Positions 43,586-51,629 of a DNA stretch of 64,000 bases are shown piece by piece. The position numbers were made by a program, and so were the translations under genes. Every line of letters begins with the position of its first letter. Position 1 is the stretch's first letter. The DNA comes from Brevibacterium sp. CCUG 69071 (GTDB lineage: Bacteria; Actinomycetota; Actinomycetes; Actinomycetales; Brevibacteriaceae): the NCBI RefSeq assembly GCF_021023135.1, contig NZ_PGFV01000001.1, positions 558,001 through 622,000 of the forward strand. The letters are read 5' to 3'. The notes below the pieces were generated by a model. That model did not search any database. It was not told the origin of the DNA and saw nothing but the letters and a program-made list of their open reading frames with translations.

Positions 43586-43990
43586 ATGGCCACTCTGTTC
43601 ACGAAGATCATCGACGGAGAGATTCCCGGCACCTTCGTCTACCAAGACGATGTCTGCGTCGCCATACTCGATGTGGCACCGATGACCGAAGGTCACGTCA
43701 TGGTCGTCCCGCGGGAGGAGATCTCCCATTGGATCGACGCCGATGAGGAGCTGCTCGCTCATCTCACCTCTGTGAGCCGACGGATCGGGCGCGCGCAGAA
43801 GGAGGCGTTCGGCTGCGAGAGGATCGGAGTGCTCGTCGTCGGCTACGAGGTGCCCCATCTGCACGTGCACGTGCTGCCGACGAACTCCATGGATGACTTC
43901 GACATCAGCGACCGGGCGCCGATGCAGACCCCCGAACAGCTGGAAGGGCCCGCCGAGAAGATCCGACGGGCCCTGGACCAGCAGTCCTGA
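43586..43990 (+). CDS. HIT family nucleotide hydrolase
   Basis: A 134-residue histidine-triad protein with the catalytic HLHVHV (His91, 93, 95) and the family start FTKIIDGEIPGTFVYQDD. Such proteins hydrolyse nucleoside phosphoramidates or dinucleotides; the exact substrate is unknown. AAGGAGG lies eight bases before the ATG. Convergent with the MerR gene; a small hairpin lies between. Confidence 0.92.
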   Translation: MATLFTKIIDGEIPGTFVYQDDVCVAILDVAPMTEGHVMVVPREEISHWIDADEELLAHLTSVSRRIGRAQKEAFGCERIGVLVVGYEVPHLHVHVLPTNSMDDFDISDRAPMQTPEQLEGPAEKIRRALDQQS

Positions 43991-44003
43991 ACCGGCAGCT
44001 CAG

Positions 44004-44023
44004 CTGCCTGCACCAGCAGGCAG
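44004..44023. terminator. short hairpin between convergent HIT and MerR genes
   Basis: CTGCCTGC/GCAGGCAG with a four-base loop, a possible bidirectional terminator; no T run. Confidence 0.45.
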
Positions 44024-44047
44024 GCGTTCCGCGCCGGCCATCGGCAC

Positions 44048-44809
44048 TCAGCGCCCCATGGCCTCGAGCCTGTGGGCCAAAGCGTCTCTGACGAGTTCGG
44101 CACCTGCGGTTCCGCCGTAGTTCGCGGCAAACCGGGGATCACTGACATACATCTCGGCCAGCCCGCGCACGTAGCCGGCGAGCGCCTCCTCTGACTCATG
44201 GGCAGGTGTGCCCGGCACCGAGCGCAGCCACTCGATATGCCGGTCGGCCAGACCCTGGCAACGCTGCGACTCGGGGGAGGCCCCCGCCTCGGCGGCGGCG
44301 ATCCAATCATCACTGAGCGCACTCACCTGCGCCTTCCACTCCTTCCGTTCAGTCTCGTTGAGCCCGGTCCACCAACGGTCGGACCGCGCATAGGCCTCGG
44401 CGCCCCAGCGCCGCGTGACTTCCTGTTCGTATTCTCGATGGTCGAAGCCATCGAACATCTCCTCTGCCATCAGAAGTTCACCTGCTTCCAATCGTGTGAT
44501 GGTCGCGGTGACGGACGCCATCTGCCGCTCGATGCGCTCACGCTCGCGTCCGAGCACTTGCACATGCTTCGACAGCGCCGCGATCGGGTCATCGGTTCGG
44601 TCGAGCACCTCGGCGATCTGTGCCAAGGGCAGGCCGAGGTCCCGCAGCAGCAGGATGCGCTGCAGACGCACCAGGGCTGCTTCGTCGTAGTGACGGTATC
44701 CGTTCGCGGCGATGGTCGTGGGCGGCAGCAGGCCGATCGCGTCATAGTGACGCAGGGTTCGGCTCGTCGTGCCCGTCAATCGCGCTGTTTCCTGTATGGA
44801 CCAGTCCAT
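44048..44809 (-). CDS. MerR-family regulator with TipAS-like ligand-binding domain
   Basis: A 253-residue regulator. Residues 1-70 form the MerR winged helix (WSIQETARLTGTTSRTLRHYDAIGLLPP), 75-110 the dimer coiled coil, and about 130-250 a TipAS-type domain (EYEQEVTRRWGAEAYARSDRWW, SQRCQGLADRHIEWL, GLAEMYVSDPRFAANYGG), which in TipA binds thiopeptide antibiotics and other drugs. The Cys of RCQGL may be the residue that TipAS uses to bind ligand covalently; this is a guess. The ATG at 44807-44809 has no ribosome binding site but stands seven bases behind a -10. Confidence 0.9.
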   Translation of the reverse strand: MDWSIQETARLTGTTSRTLRHYDAIGLLPPTTIAANGYRHYDEAALVRLQRILLLRDLGLPLAQIAEVLDRTDDPIAALSKHVQVLGRERERIERQMASVTATITRLEAGELLMAEEMFDGFDHREYEQEVTRRWGAEAYARSDRWWTGLNETERKEWKAQVSALSDDWIAAAEAGASPESQRCQGLADRHIEWLRSVPGTPAHESEEALAGYVRGLAEMYVSDPRFAANYGGTAGAELVRDALAHRLEAMGR

Positions 44810-44816
44810 GACCACC

Positions 44817-44847
44817 AGCCTAGAAGTTGACGCGACGTCAAGGTCAA
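44817..44847 (-). promoter_or_regulatory. MerR-type promoter/operator, autoregulated
   Basis: On the minus strand TTGACC (44842-44847) and TAGGCT (44817-44822) are separated by 19 bp, the overlong spacer typical of MerR-controlled promoters, and the spacer holds the inverted repeat TTGACG-N3-CGTCAA (44827-44841). The hexamer ends seven bases before the ATG, so the message would be leaderless. Confidence 0.75.
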
Positions 44848-44872
44848 TAGCAGATCTGCGCCGGGATGAACC

Positions 44873-46054
44873 TCAGGCGACGGACCGGATGGAGTCGAGT
44901 GCGGAGAACAGGTCCTCGGCGAGGTCATCGACGTGTTCGAGCCCGACGGAGAGGCGGACAAGACCGTCGCCGGGTTTGGCTGTCGCCGCCACCGGGCGGT
45001 GCGTCAGTGACGCCGGATGTTGGATCAGTGTGTCCGCTCCGCCGAGGGACACGGCGTGGACGATGAGTGAGCAGTTCTCGACAAAGGTCCTGGCCGCGGT
45101 GAATCCTCCGGCCAGGTCGAGGGCGATCATCGCGCCTCCGCCGGACATCTGCCGGCCCAGCAGCCCCCGATCATCGCTGCCGGGCAGTCCGGGGTAGTGG
45201 ACCTGCGCGATCTGCGGGTGTGACTGCAGCCGCTCGGCCAGCATCGCGGCTGTGGCCTGAGCCGCGCGCATCCGTACGGCCAGGGTCCGCAGTCCGCGGT
45301 GCAGGAGGTAGGCGCCCATCGGGTGCAGGAGCGCACCCGTGATCGACCTGACCTGCCGCAGTCTTGTTGCCCAGGCGGAATCCGTTGCGATGATTCCGCC
45401 CATGGCGTCTCCGTGTCCGCCGAGGTACTTCGTGGCCGAATGGAGGACGAGGGCCGCACCGTGCTTGATGGGCTGCTGCAGAACTGGGGTGCAGAAGGTG
45501 TTGTCGACGAGGACGGGAACGTCCCCGGCCGCCGCGACGACGGCGTCGAGATCGACGAGGTCGAGGCTCGGGTTCGCGGGAGTCTCGACGATGACGAGTC
45601 CCGTGTCCTCCTGAATCGCCGAGGCGATGTCTTCCTCGCGTGCCCAGGTCAGCGTGGTGCCGAGCAGTCCGGATTCGAGGAGATGGTCGCTGCCGCCGTA
45701 GAGGGGCCGGACGGCGACGATGTGCGGTGTGCCGGCTTTGACGGCCGCAAGGAGGGTCGCGGTGAGTGCCGCCATGCCGGTGGCGAAGGCGACCGCTTCC
45801 TCAGCGTGCTCGAGTTCGGCGAGCGCGGATTCGAAGCGTGCCACACCCGGCTGCCACAGCCGCTGGTAGACCGCGGAGTCGCCGTCTTTGAGCGCGTTGC
45901 CGGAGGCCAGCGATTCGTAGGACTCGCCTCCGGTGCTGATGTCGGTGACGGGGTTCGTGGTGGAGAGATCGATGGCCGGAACATGGACGCCCGCCTCGGT
46001 GAGGCCGTCCATTCCGCCGTGGACCATTCGGGTTTCAGGGTGCAGTGAGGTCAT
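44873..46054 (-). CDS. trans-sulfuration pathway PLP enzyme (cystathionine gamma-synthase/lyase type)
   Basis: A 393-residue Cys/Met-metabolism PLP enzyme. The cofactor Lys is at about 209 in HSATKYLGGHGD; other blocks are AVAFATGMAALTA, VETPANPSLDLVDL and the C-terminal LVRLSVGLEHVDDL. The synthase, beta/gamma-lyase and methionine gamma-lyase activities cannot be separated by eye. The divergent Lrp-type regulator supports a link to methionine or branched amino acid catabolism. Start: ATG at 46052-46054; a TTG four codons earlier is weaker. Confidence 0.88.
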   Translation of the reverse strand: MTSLHPETRMVHGGMDGLTEAGVHVPAIDLSTTNPVTDISTGGESYESLASGNALKDGDSAVYQRLWQPGVARFESALAELEHAEEAVAFATGMAALTATLLAAVKAGTPHIVAVRPLYGGSDHLLESGLLGTTLTWAREEDIASAIQEDTGLVIVETPANPSLDLVDLDAVVAAAGDVPVLVDNTFCTPVLQQPIKHGAALVLHSATKYLGGHGDAMGGIIATDSAWATRLRQVRSITGALLHPMGAYLLHRGLRTLAVRMRAAQATAAMLAERLQSHPQIAQVHYPGLPGSDDRGLLGRQMSGGGAMIALDLAGGFTAARTFVENCSLIVHAVSLGGADTLIQHPASLTHRPVAATAKPGDGLVRLSVGLEHVDDLAEDLFSALDSIRSVA

Positions 46055-46163
46055 GGTGGCATTCAATCCAGTTCTGCGAAGAGGTGCAATCGATCCTCAA
46101 GGTCCTGTGCCAGTCGTCGATCGTGTCGAAGATTCTGCATGAGCGTGTGGGAGACTGTGAGGC

Positions 46164-46640
46164 ATGTCGCAGAAAGTCGAACTCGATGACATCGACCGCA
46201 GACTGCTGGGCGAACTCAGCCAGGACGCCCGAGCCTCCGGCACCGCCCTCGCCGCCGCCGTCGGCATCTCCGAATCGACCGTGTCCCTCAGGCTCAAGCG
46301 GCTCAAGTCGCTTGGGGTGATTCGGGGTTTCAGCGTCGACGTCGACACCTCGGCGCTGGGGATTCCGCTGCAGGCTCTGATCTCGATCCGGTTGGCCAAG
46401 CACGACCGCGCCGAGATCGACGCCTTCACCGCTGCCGCACCCAGGTTCCCGGGGGTGGTGCGGATGTATCACATGGCCGGGGCCGACGACTATCTGCTGC
46501 ATATCGTCGCCACCGACACCGAGGCGGTGCAATCCTTCGTCCTCGACTATCTGACCCGGTATCCGGCAGTGGCGCACACCCGCACCAATCTCATCTACCG
46601 GGTAGAGGACGGCTCGGCCTGGATTCCCGATGGGACGTGA
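46164..46640 (+). CDS. Lrp/AsnC-family transcriptional regulator
   Basis: A 158-residue feast/famine regulator. N-terminal helix-turn-helix (about 7-60; DDIDRRLLGELSQDARASGTALAAAVGISESTVSLRLKRL in parts) and C-terminal RAM ligand domain (about 75-150; VVRMYHMAGADDYLLHIVATD). The start is supported by GGGAG ten bases before the ATG. It is divergent from the PLP enzyme with 109 bp between the start codons, the classic arrangement for a local activator. Its 3' end overlaps the AraC gene on the other strand by 50 bp. Confidence 0.92.
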   Translation: MSQKVELDDIDRRLLGELSQDARASGTALAAAVGISESTVSLRLKRLKSLGVIRGFSVDVDTSALGIPLQALISIRLAKHDRAEIDAFTAAAPRFPGVVRMYHMAGADDYLLHIVATDTEAVQSFVLDYLTRYPAVAHTRTNLIYRVEDGSAWIPDGT

Positions 46641-47418
46641 CCGGAGGAGTCCCTCCATGTGCGGACGGCTTCCGCGGGGTCGGGGAGAGTTCGGCCCGAC
46701 TCAGCCCTGTCATTCGGCTGGCGGCCTTGATCAGGCCGTCTGCTCCCGCATAGCCGACCGTGCGTGCGGCCGCGGGCACCGAGGTCCCTGCGCGGATGCG
46801 CCGCAGCGCAAGATTGAGCCTCTTACGTGTCCTCCACGCGAGGAAGGAGAAGCTGAGTTCGTCTTTGAGCAGACGTTCGAGGTGGCGTGGGCTCATTGCG
46901 TGTCTGGTCGCGAGTTCCTTGAGGGGGACGAGCAGCGATACAGGGTCGTCGACGATGGCCGCGACAGTGCGGTGATCGGGTTCGGGGATGTAGAAGTCGT
47001 CGACGAGCAGAGCTTGGAGCACGGCGTCGAAGGCCCGCCGGAACGGCAGTCGCTCGGACTCATCGGCGGGGGAGGCAGCAAGGACGAGCAGCGCGGTCTC
47101 TCGGATGGCCGGGGAGCGGGGGAGGTGAAGGTAGCCGTTGGGAGGTTCGGTCTCGGGAGAGAGCCTGGGACCGAGCATGATGCTCTCCCGGCGCATGGTC
47201 ACCGAGTGGGAGAGTCCGGCGGCCATCCAGAGGTTCGATTCGGCGCTCAGCGACACGTGTTCCACGGCACCGCCTCGGCGAATTCCGACCTCGACCGATC
47301 CGCTGACGACGTGGATGAGCAGGGGATAGTCGTGGGAATGGAAGTCATGACCATCCAGAACCACGGGACGTTCGGTGGCGTGGCCGGGCTCGGTCGAGCG
47401 GAGCAGATCGTGTCGCAC
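46591..47418 (-). CDS. AraC-family transcriptional regulator
   Basis: A 275-residue regulator with an N-terminal cupin sensor (HDFHSHDYPLLIHVVSGSVEVG, GLSHSVTM) and a C-terminal AraC double helix-turn-helix (about 150-250; LKELATRHAMSPRHLERLLKDE, VPAAARTVGYAGADGLIKA). Many such AraC proteins recognise ferric siderophores and control their uptake, which fits the divergent binding lipoprotein. The start is a GTG at 47416-47418; the conserved-looking frame continues upstream (TFDRGDIIFRP) without a standard start codon, so the N-terminus is uncertain. Confidence 0.88.
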   Translation of the reverse strand: MRHDLLRSTEPGHATERPVVLDGHDFHSHDYPLLIHVVSGSVEVGIRRGGAVEHVSLSAESNLWMAAGLSHSVTMRRESIMLGPRLSPETEPPNGYLHLPRSPAIRETALLVLAASPADESERLPFRRAFDAVLQALLVDDFYIPEPDHRTVAAIVDDPVSLLVPLKELATRHAMSPRHLERLLKDELSFSFLAWRTRKRLNLALRRIRAGTSVPAAARTVGYAGADGLIKAASRMTGLSRAELSPTPRKPSAHGGTPPVTSHRESRPSRPLPGR

Positions 47419-47462
47419 TGGTCGGAAGATGATGTCGCCTCTGTCGAAGGTGGGGCTAGTGG

Positions 47463-47481
47463 TTTGGTTAGGCTCGTCTAT
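47463..47481. promoter_or_regulatory. DtxR/IdeR-like iron box
   Basis: TTTGGTTAGGCTCGTCTAT matches the DtxR/IdeR consensus (TTAGGTTAGGCTAACCTAA) at 14 of 19 positions, including the whole GGTTAGGCT core. It lies between the divergent AraC and iron-siderophore lipoprotein genes. Confidence 0.6.
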
Positions 47482-47545
47482 GTTGTCCGATTGTAGTCAC
47501 GATCGGGCCCACGTTCGTGCCCTTTCGCTCTCACAGAGGTGGTCT

Positions 47546-48529
47546 ATGTTCCGTCTTCGCCGTCTCGGCGCCCTCATCGCCGTGTCCGGTCTCCTGCTCG
47601 CCGGCTGTTCAGGGCAGAGTCCTGCCCCAGCCGAGACCTCGTCCGCAGAGACTCGCACCGTGTCCATGGAGCAGGGCGAGGTTGAGGTGCCGGCTGATCC
47701 GCAGCGCATCGTCGTGCTCAACTACGCCCTGGCCGGGTATCTCTACGATCTCGATGAGCCTGTGGTGGCGACAACACCGGAGGTGACTGATACCGACGGC
47801 GAGTTCTCCCAGTTCTGGAAGCACAAGGCGGAAGCACAGGGCACCGAATTCCTGCCGTGGAGCAACGACGGCTTCGACCTCGAAGCGATCATCGCCGCCG
47901 AGCCCGACCTCATCATCGCCGGGGGCATCGGCTTCCCCCTCAAACATGCCACCGATGCCTATGAGCGCCTCGCCGAGGTGGCCCCGACGGTCATCGTCTC
48001 CGGTGAGAAGCAGACGTGGCAGGACCAGTTCTCCTTCCTCGCCGACGAGGTGCTGGGGAAGAAGGCCGAGTATGAGGCGTTCGAATCCACGTATCAGGAG
48101 CGTGTGCAGGAGGTGAAGGCGAACATCGAGGTGCCGGAGGGTGATATCTCCATCCTCAGCCTCGACGATCCGGCATCGCCGTACATCCTCATCGAGGGCA
48201 AAAGCCTCTCCGCCGAACTCGAACCGCTCGGCTTCACCACCGCGCCGCTCTTCGCTGAGAACGACATCGAACCCTACACGGCCGGTGGGGACATGTTCGG
48301 ACCGTCATTGGAGGTGCTGCCGGAAGTGCTCCGCTCGGAGACCGTCTTCGTCGTCGGGTTCAACACCCCCGACATCGGCGTCGACGATCTCAAGGACGAA
48401 TCTCCCTATAACCGAGTCCCCGCGTTCGAATCCGGTCAGGTCCATGACCTTCCGTACTGGTCGATGCGCGGTGACTACGACGAGGCCCTGGGTCTCCTCG
48501 ATGTCATCGAGGAGGAGTTCGGGAAATAG
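47546..48529 (+). CDS. iron-siderophore ABC transporter substrate-binding lipoprotein
   Basis: A 327-residue FepB/FecB-like (class III) receptor. The lipoprotein signal ends in LLAGC; the mature part has PQRIVVLNYALAGYLYDL, NDGFDLEAIIAAEPDLIIAGG, and LAEVAPTVIVSGEKQTWQDQFSFLA in segments, followed by the long connecting helix of the family. It would deliver a ferric siderophore to a permease; no permease or ATPase gene is adjacent, so it must share one encoded elsewhere. GAGGTGG precedes the ATG. An iron box lies 65 bp upstream, suggesting repression by iron. Confidence 0.92.
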   Translation: MFRLRRLGALIAVSGLLLAGCSGQSPAPAETSSAETRTVSMEQGEVEVPADPQRIVVLNYALAGYLYDLDEPVVATTPEVTDTDGEFSQFWKHKAEAQGTEFLPWSNDGFDLEAIIAAEPDLIIAGGIGFPLKHATDAYERLAEVAPTVIVSGEKQTWQDQFSFLADEVLGKKAEYEAFESTYQERVQEVKANIEVPEGDISILSLDDPASPYILIEGKSLSAELEPLGFTTAPLFAENDIEPYTAGGDMFGPSLEVLPEVLRSETVFVVGFNTPDIGVDDLKDESPYNRVPAFESGQVHDLPYWSMRGDYDEALGLLDVIEEEFGK

Positions 48530-48566
48530 GCTCGGGGGCGCGGGGATTCGGGGGCATAATTGACTC

Positions 48567-48995
48567 ATGGCAGCCCCGAAGACCCAGCCCACCGATGCCG
48601 ATGTGGAGGCATTCCTCGCCGCGGCGACTCCCGCCAGACGACGCGAGGACGGAATGGCTCTTAGCCGAATATTCTCCGAGGTCACCCGGGTCGAACCCGT
48701 GATGTGGGGGCCGACGATCGTCGGCTACGGGCAGTTCCGCTACGTGTCTCCGTCCAATCCGCGCACCCGCGGCATCTGGATGAAGACCGGATTCTCTCCA
48801 CGGAAGGCACAGCTGTCTCTCTACGGTCTCAAGGACGTGGCAGAGGGCGCCGCTCTGCTGCCGGAGCTCGGCACCTTCACGGAGGGCGCGGGCTGCGTCT
48901 ACGTGAAGAGACTCGAGGATATCGACGAGGCCGTGCTGCGTGAGCTCATCGCTTTCGCCTTCGCCCGCGAGGACGATCCTCTCCCCGCGGGATGA
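48567..48995 (+). CDS. DUF1801 domain protein
   Basis: A 142-residue protein with the DUF1801 (YdhG-like) fold: EAFLAAATPARRREDGMALSRIFSEVT, MWGPTIVGYGQFRY, GFSPRKAQLSLYGL and CVYVKRLEDIDEAVLRELI. Frataxin-like members of this fold have been linked to iron handling, but no metal site is evident and the role here is unknown. Short gap after the siderophore lipoprotein gene. Confidence 0.88.
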   Translation: MAAPKTQPTDADVEAFLAAATPARRREDGMALSRIFSEVTRVEPVMWGPTIVGYGQFRYVSPSNPRTRGIWMKTGFSPRKAQLSLYGLKDVAEGAALLPELGTFTEGAGCVYVKRLEDIDEAVLRELIAFAFAREDDPLPAG

Positions 48996-49014
48996 CGCAT
49001 CGCGGGGAGGTCCC

Positions 49015-49620
49015 TCAAGGCCGTGAGCTGATGCTCAGGCCCTGCTTGCGCTGGTGGACCGCGAAGTAGCGCAGCCCGGCGGTCCTGTCTGCACTGAACC
49101 GACGGCGCGAACGGCGGGGCAGCCAGACGATCTGCCCGGGTCGCAGCTGAATCGAGCTCAGTTCGGTCTCGAGGACGCCGCCGCCATCAAGGACGTGGAT
49201 GAGGACATCGAGGTCGGGTCCGGTGTGCTCACGGATCTCGCCGCCCGGAGCCAAAGAGATGACATTGGCGTCGAGGTCGCGCCGTTGCGGCGACAGCTGC
49301 CAGACCGACCCTGAGATCTCGGCTCCCTGATCATCGGTGGTTGGGGCGAGGTCGTCGACGTCGAGGACGATGCGAGGTACGGGAGTTCCGGCGCACCTGC
49401 TGATTCGGACTCTGAATTCCTCGCCGTCGCTGTCGAGAGACTCCCACTCCATAGCCTCGGCGAATTCGTTCTCCATCTCTGTTCTCAGGTGTTTCGGCTC
49501 GTGGTCGCTGATGAGGATGAGACCGGTGCCGACCTCAAGTTCGTCGAAGGCGGCGATGATGAGCGGATGGCGCTGCAGTTTCGGAATCTCGCGCACGTCG
49601 ATGATGGGTTCTTCGGCCAT
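49015..49620 (-). CDS. DUF2249-cupin fusion protein
   Basis: A 201-residue cytoplasmic protein. Residues about 1-80 are a DUF2249 domain (IIDVREIPKLQRHPLIIAAFDEL, LILISDHEPKHLR), a SirA-like module frequently found with di-iron/hemerythrin or nitrogen-oxide response proteins; about 100-200 form a small cupin barrel (VISLAPGGEIREHTGPDLDVLIHVLDG, LRPGQIVWLPRRSRRRF). The cupin keeps only part of the metal His set. The ATG at 49618-49620 has GGAGG six bases away; an ATG two codons earlier abuts the GGAGG. Confidence 0.82.
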   Translation of the reverse strand: MAEEPIIDVREIPKLQRHPLIIAAFDELEVGTGLILISDHEPKHLRTEMENEFAEAMEWESLDSDGEEFRVRISRCAGTPVPRIVLDVDDLAPTTDDQGAEISGSVWQLSPQRRDLDANVISLAPGGEIREHTGPDLDVLIHVLDGGGVLETELSSIQLRPGQIVWLPRRSRRRFSADRTAGLRYFAVHQRKQGLSISSRP

Positions 49621-49874
49621 GGTCATCCTCCGGCTCTTGTTTCTGTGCTCGTCTGCCTAAGCTAGCATCAGGGGACCATACGTTGCGCCGTCGGTCGCCG
49701 CAGAACGAGACACCGGTCCACAGCGAGGCGGAGGAACCCCGCCGGAGAATTCGTGATGATTCCCTCGCAACGGCATTCGGTCACGGCGATCGAGGACTCC
49801 GCATTCTTGCTGACCATCCGAACCGACATCGCCGAACGCTGATCTCAAACCGTCCCGGCGCGGAAAAGAGAAAT

Positions 49875-49908
49875 GTCCCACGCCATCGAATGAACGATGA
49901 CGTGAGAC
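49875..49908 (-). terminator. terminator of tRNA-Pro
   Basis: A 14-bp stem (49875-49888 with 49895-49908) fully paired only as minus-strand RNA (two U-G pairs), with a T-rich tail on that strand, 10 bp after the tRNA. Confidence 0.75.
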
Positions 49909-49918
49909 ACCACATTGG

Positions 49919-49992
49919 TCGGGATAGCGGGATTCGAACCCACGACCTCCTCGTCCCGAACGAGGCGCGCTACCAAGCTGCGCTATATCCCG
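49919..49992 (-). tRNA. tRNA-Pro (anticodon CGG)
   Basis: A 74-nt cloverleaf on the minus strand: acceptor CGGGATA/TATCCCG, anticodon stem CCTCG/CGAGG with loop TTCGGGA (anticodon CGG), T-arm with GGTTCGAAT. The discriminator is A. Confidence 0.97.
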
Positions 49993-50074
49993 TGACCAGC
50001 AACTACTATAGCGAGGGGAACGCGATCTGAAAAATCGGGACGCACATCCATGAGCAAATGAAAGGAATGTCTCA

Positions 50075-50599
50075 GTGGCACTGACAGCCGAGAGCATCAC
50101 CAACACGGCCCTCGACATCCTTTCGCGCTACGGACTCGGCGATCTGTCGATGCGCAGACTCGCCCGCGAACTCGAGGTCCAGCCCTCTGCGCTGTACTGG
50201 CATGTCAGGGACAAACAGGCGCTCTTCGTGCTTATCTCCCAGAGCCTCACCGCGGAGGTGGACACTCGTGCGCCGGTCACCGCTGACCCGTTGGCGGCTG
50301 TGCTCGCCCTGCGCGAGGTGCTGTTGAAGTACCGAGACGGCGCAGAGATCCTGCTGCTGGGATACTCGGTTGACGCGGCCGAAGCGACGCCGGTGGCTCT
50401 GGCACCCGAACGGTTAGGCCGAGAGACTTCCCATGCGGTGATGGTGCAGACCCTCGGAGCGGTGGCGATCGCACAGAATCGTGCCCTCTTCGCGGCCTCT
50501 GCCGTGGAAGGTGAGTCCGCATCCACAGCGGCGACAGAGGAGGAAGCAGCGGCCGACTTCGCCTCCACGATCGCGTTTCTGCTCTCGCGCAGCACCTGA
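50075..50599 (+). CDS. TetR-family transcriptional regulator
   Basis: A 174-residue repressor with an N-terminal TetR helix-turn-helix (about 5-50; ITNTALDILSRYGLGDLSMRRLARELEVQPSALYWHVRDKQALF in segments) and a short all-helical ligand domain. The effector is unknown. AAAGGA lies eight bases before the GTG start. It stands alone between two tRNA genes. Because bioB 3 kb downstream has a BioQ-like palindrome, a role as biotin regulator is conceivable but unsupported by any motif in this protein. Confidence 0.85.
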   Translation: MALTAESITNTALDILSRYGLGDLSMRRLARELEVQPSALYWHVRDKQALFVLISQSLTAEVDTRAPVTADPLAAVLALREVLLKYRDGAEILLLGYSVDAAEATPVALAPERLGRETSHAVMVQTLGAVAIAQNRALFAASAVEGESASTAATEEEAAADFASTIAFLLSRST

Positions 50600-50730
50600 C
50601 CCGGCTGCCACTATTCCGACGCAGATCGAGAGTCCGATCCGGTGGCGGTCCGAGCGCTCACCGATTCGTCTGACGGTGGCGCTTGTGGCATACTGATCGA
50701 GCGCACAGGCACGCTCTCAGGTGCGCAGTG

Positions 50731-50804
50731 GGGCCTATAGCTCAGTTGGCTAGAGCATCTCGTTTACACCGAGAGGGTCGGGGGTTCGAGTCCCTCTGGG
50801 CCCA
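50731..50804 (+). tRNA. tRNA-Val (anticodon TAC)
   Basis: A 74-nt cloverleaf: acceptor GGGCCTA/TGGGCCC, anticodon stem TCTCG/CGAGA with loop TTTACAC (anticodon TAC), T-loop GGTTCGAGTCC in context, discriminator A. Confidence 0.96.
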
Positions 50805-50817
50805 CCGTACGATCTCC

Positions 50818-51558
50818 TCAGGCACCGATCGCCATCTGCACCGCTGATTCGCCCTCCCAGTCGAGGATCTTCAGCAGGTTCGCCTGCGACATCGACACGC
50901 AGCCGGCCGTCTGGCCGCTTCCGGTGTTGACGTGGAGGAAGATCGCCGATCCCTTGCCGGGTGTTCCCTCCGGGTTGTAGTCGATCACCTGTCCGTAGTC
51001 GTAGGCCGGCGTCTGGTACATCGACTCGCCCGCATACCCGTCAGACTTCTTCTGCAAGGTGTTGTACTTCTTCGTGGCGTCCCCGTCGACCCACACATGA
51101 TCCTTGGTGACCTTGACGTACTTCTCGCCGTGGAACTGCTTCGGCTCGCTCTTGACGCCGAAGCCGTAGTCCATATCGAAGACTCCCGAGGGAGTCTTGC
51201 CGTCGCCTTCCTTCTTCTTCCCCGCGGCGGCGATGCCGTTGTAGCCGACGAACCCGTCGACACTGAGCGCGGAGTAGTAGTCGCCTTCCCACTTCTCGCA
51301 GGCCTTGACCGTGGCCTTCGACCCTCCGGTGCCCGTGACGACGATGACCTTCGCAGAATCCGCCGCCTCGGGAACGGAGCATTCGGCCCCGAGCCGATCG
51401 GGTTTGTCTGCGGCATTGCCGTCGACGACCCCGGCGCCGAGCCCGTCAGCCGCCCGCGCGGCGGGACCAGCGAAGAGCGAGAGCCCGGCGAGTGCCGAGC
51501 CGATGGCCATGGCCGCCAGACGTGAGCTGCGGCGAGCTGGAAATGTTGTGTCAACCAT
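50818..51558 (-). CDS. secreted L,D-transpeptidase (YkuD-like)
   Basis: A 246-residue exported cell-wall enzyme. A Sec signal peptide (about 1-36) ends in ARA. The catalytic motif is HVNTGSGQTAGCVSM, with the nucleophile at about Cys220; GDGKTPSGVFDMDYGFG is the typical strand before it. It would form 3-3 peptidoglycan crosslinks or related bonds. The ATG at 51556-51558 has GGAGA eight bases upstream. It converges on tRNA-Val with only 13 bp between them. Confidence 0.9.
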   Translation of the reverse strand: MVDTTFPARRSSRLAAMAIGSALAGLSLFAGPAARAADGLGAGVVDGNAADKPDRLGAECSVPEAADSAKVIVVTGTGGSKATVKACEKWEGDYYSALSVDGFVGYNGIAAAGKKKEGDGKTPSGVFDMDYGFGVKSEPKQFHGEKYVKVTKDHVWVDGDATKKYNTLQKKSDGYAGESMYQTPAYDYGQVIDYNPEGTPGKGSAIFLHVNTGSGQTAGCVSMSQANLLKILDWEGESAVQMAIGA

Positions 51559-51629
51559 GATGTGTCTCCTTCGATTCGATGTGCATGGTGTGCGGGAAGC
51601 GGCGGTTCGGACCTGAGGAATTTCGGGAC

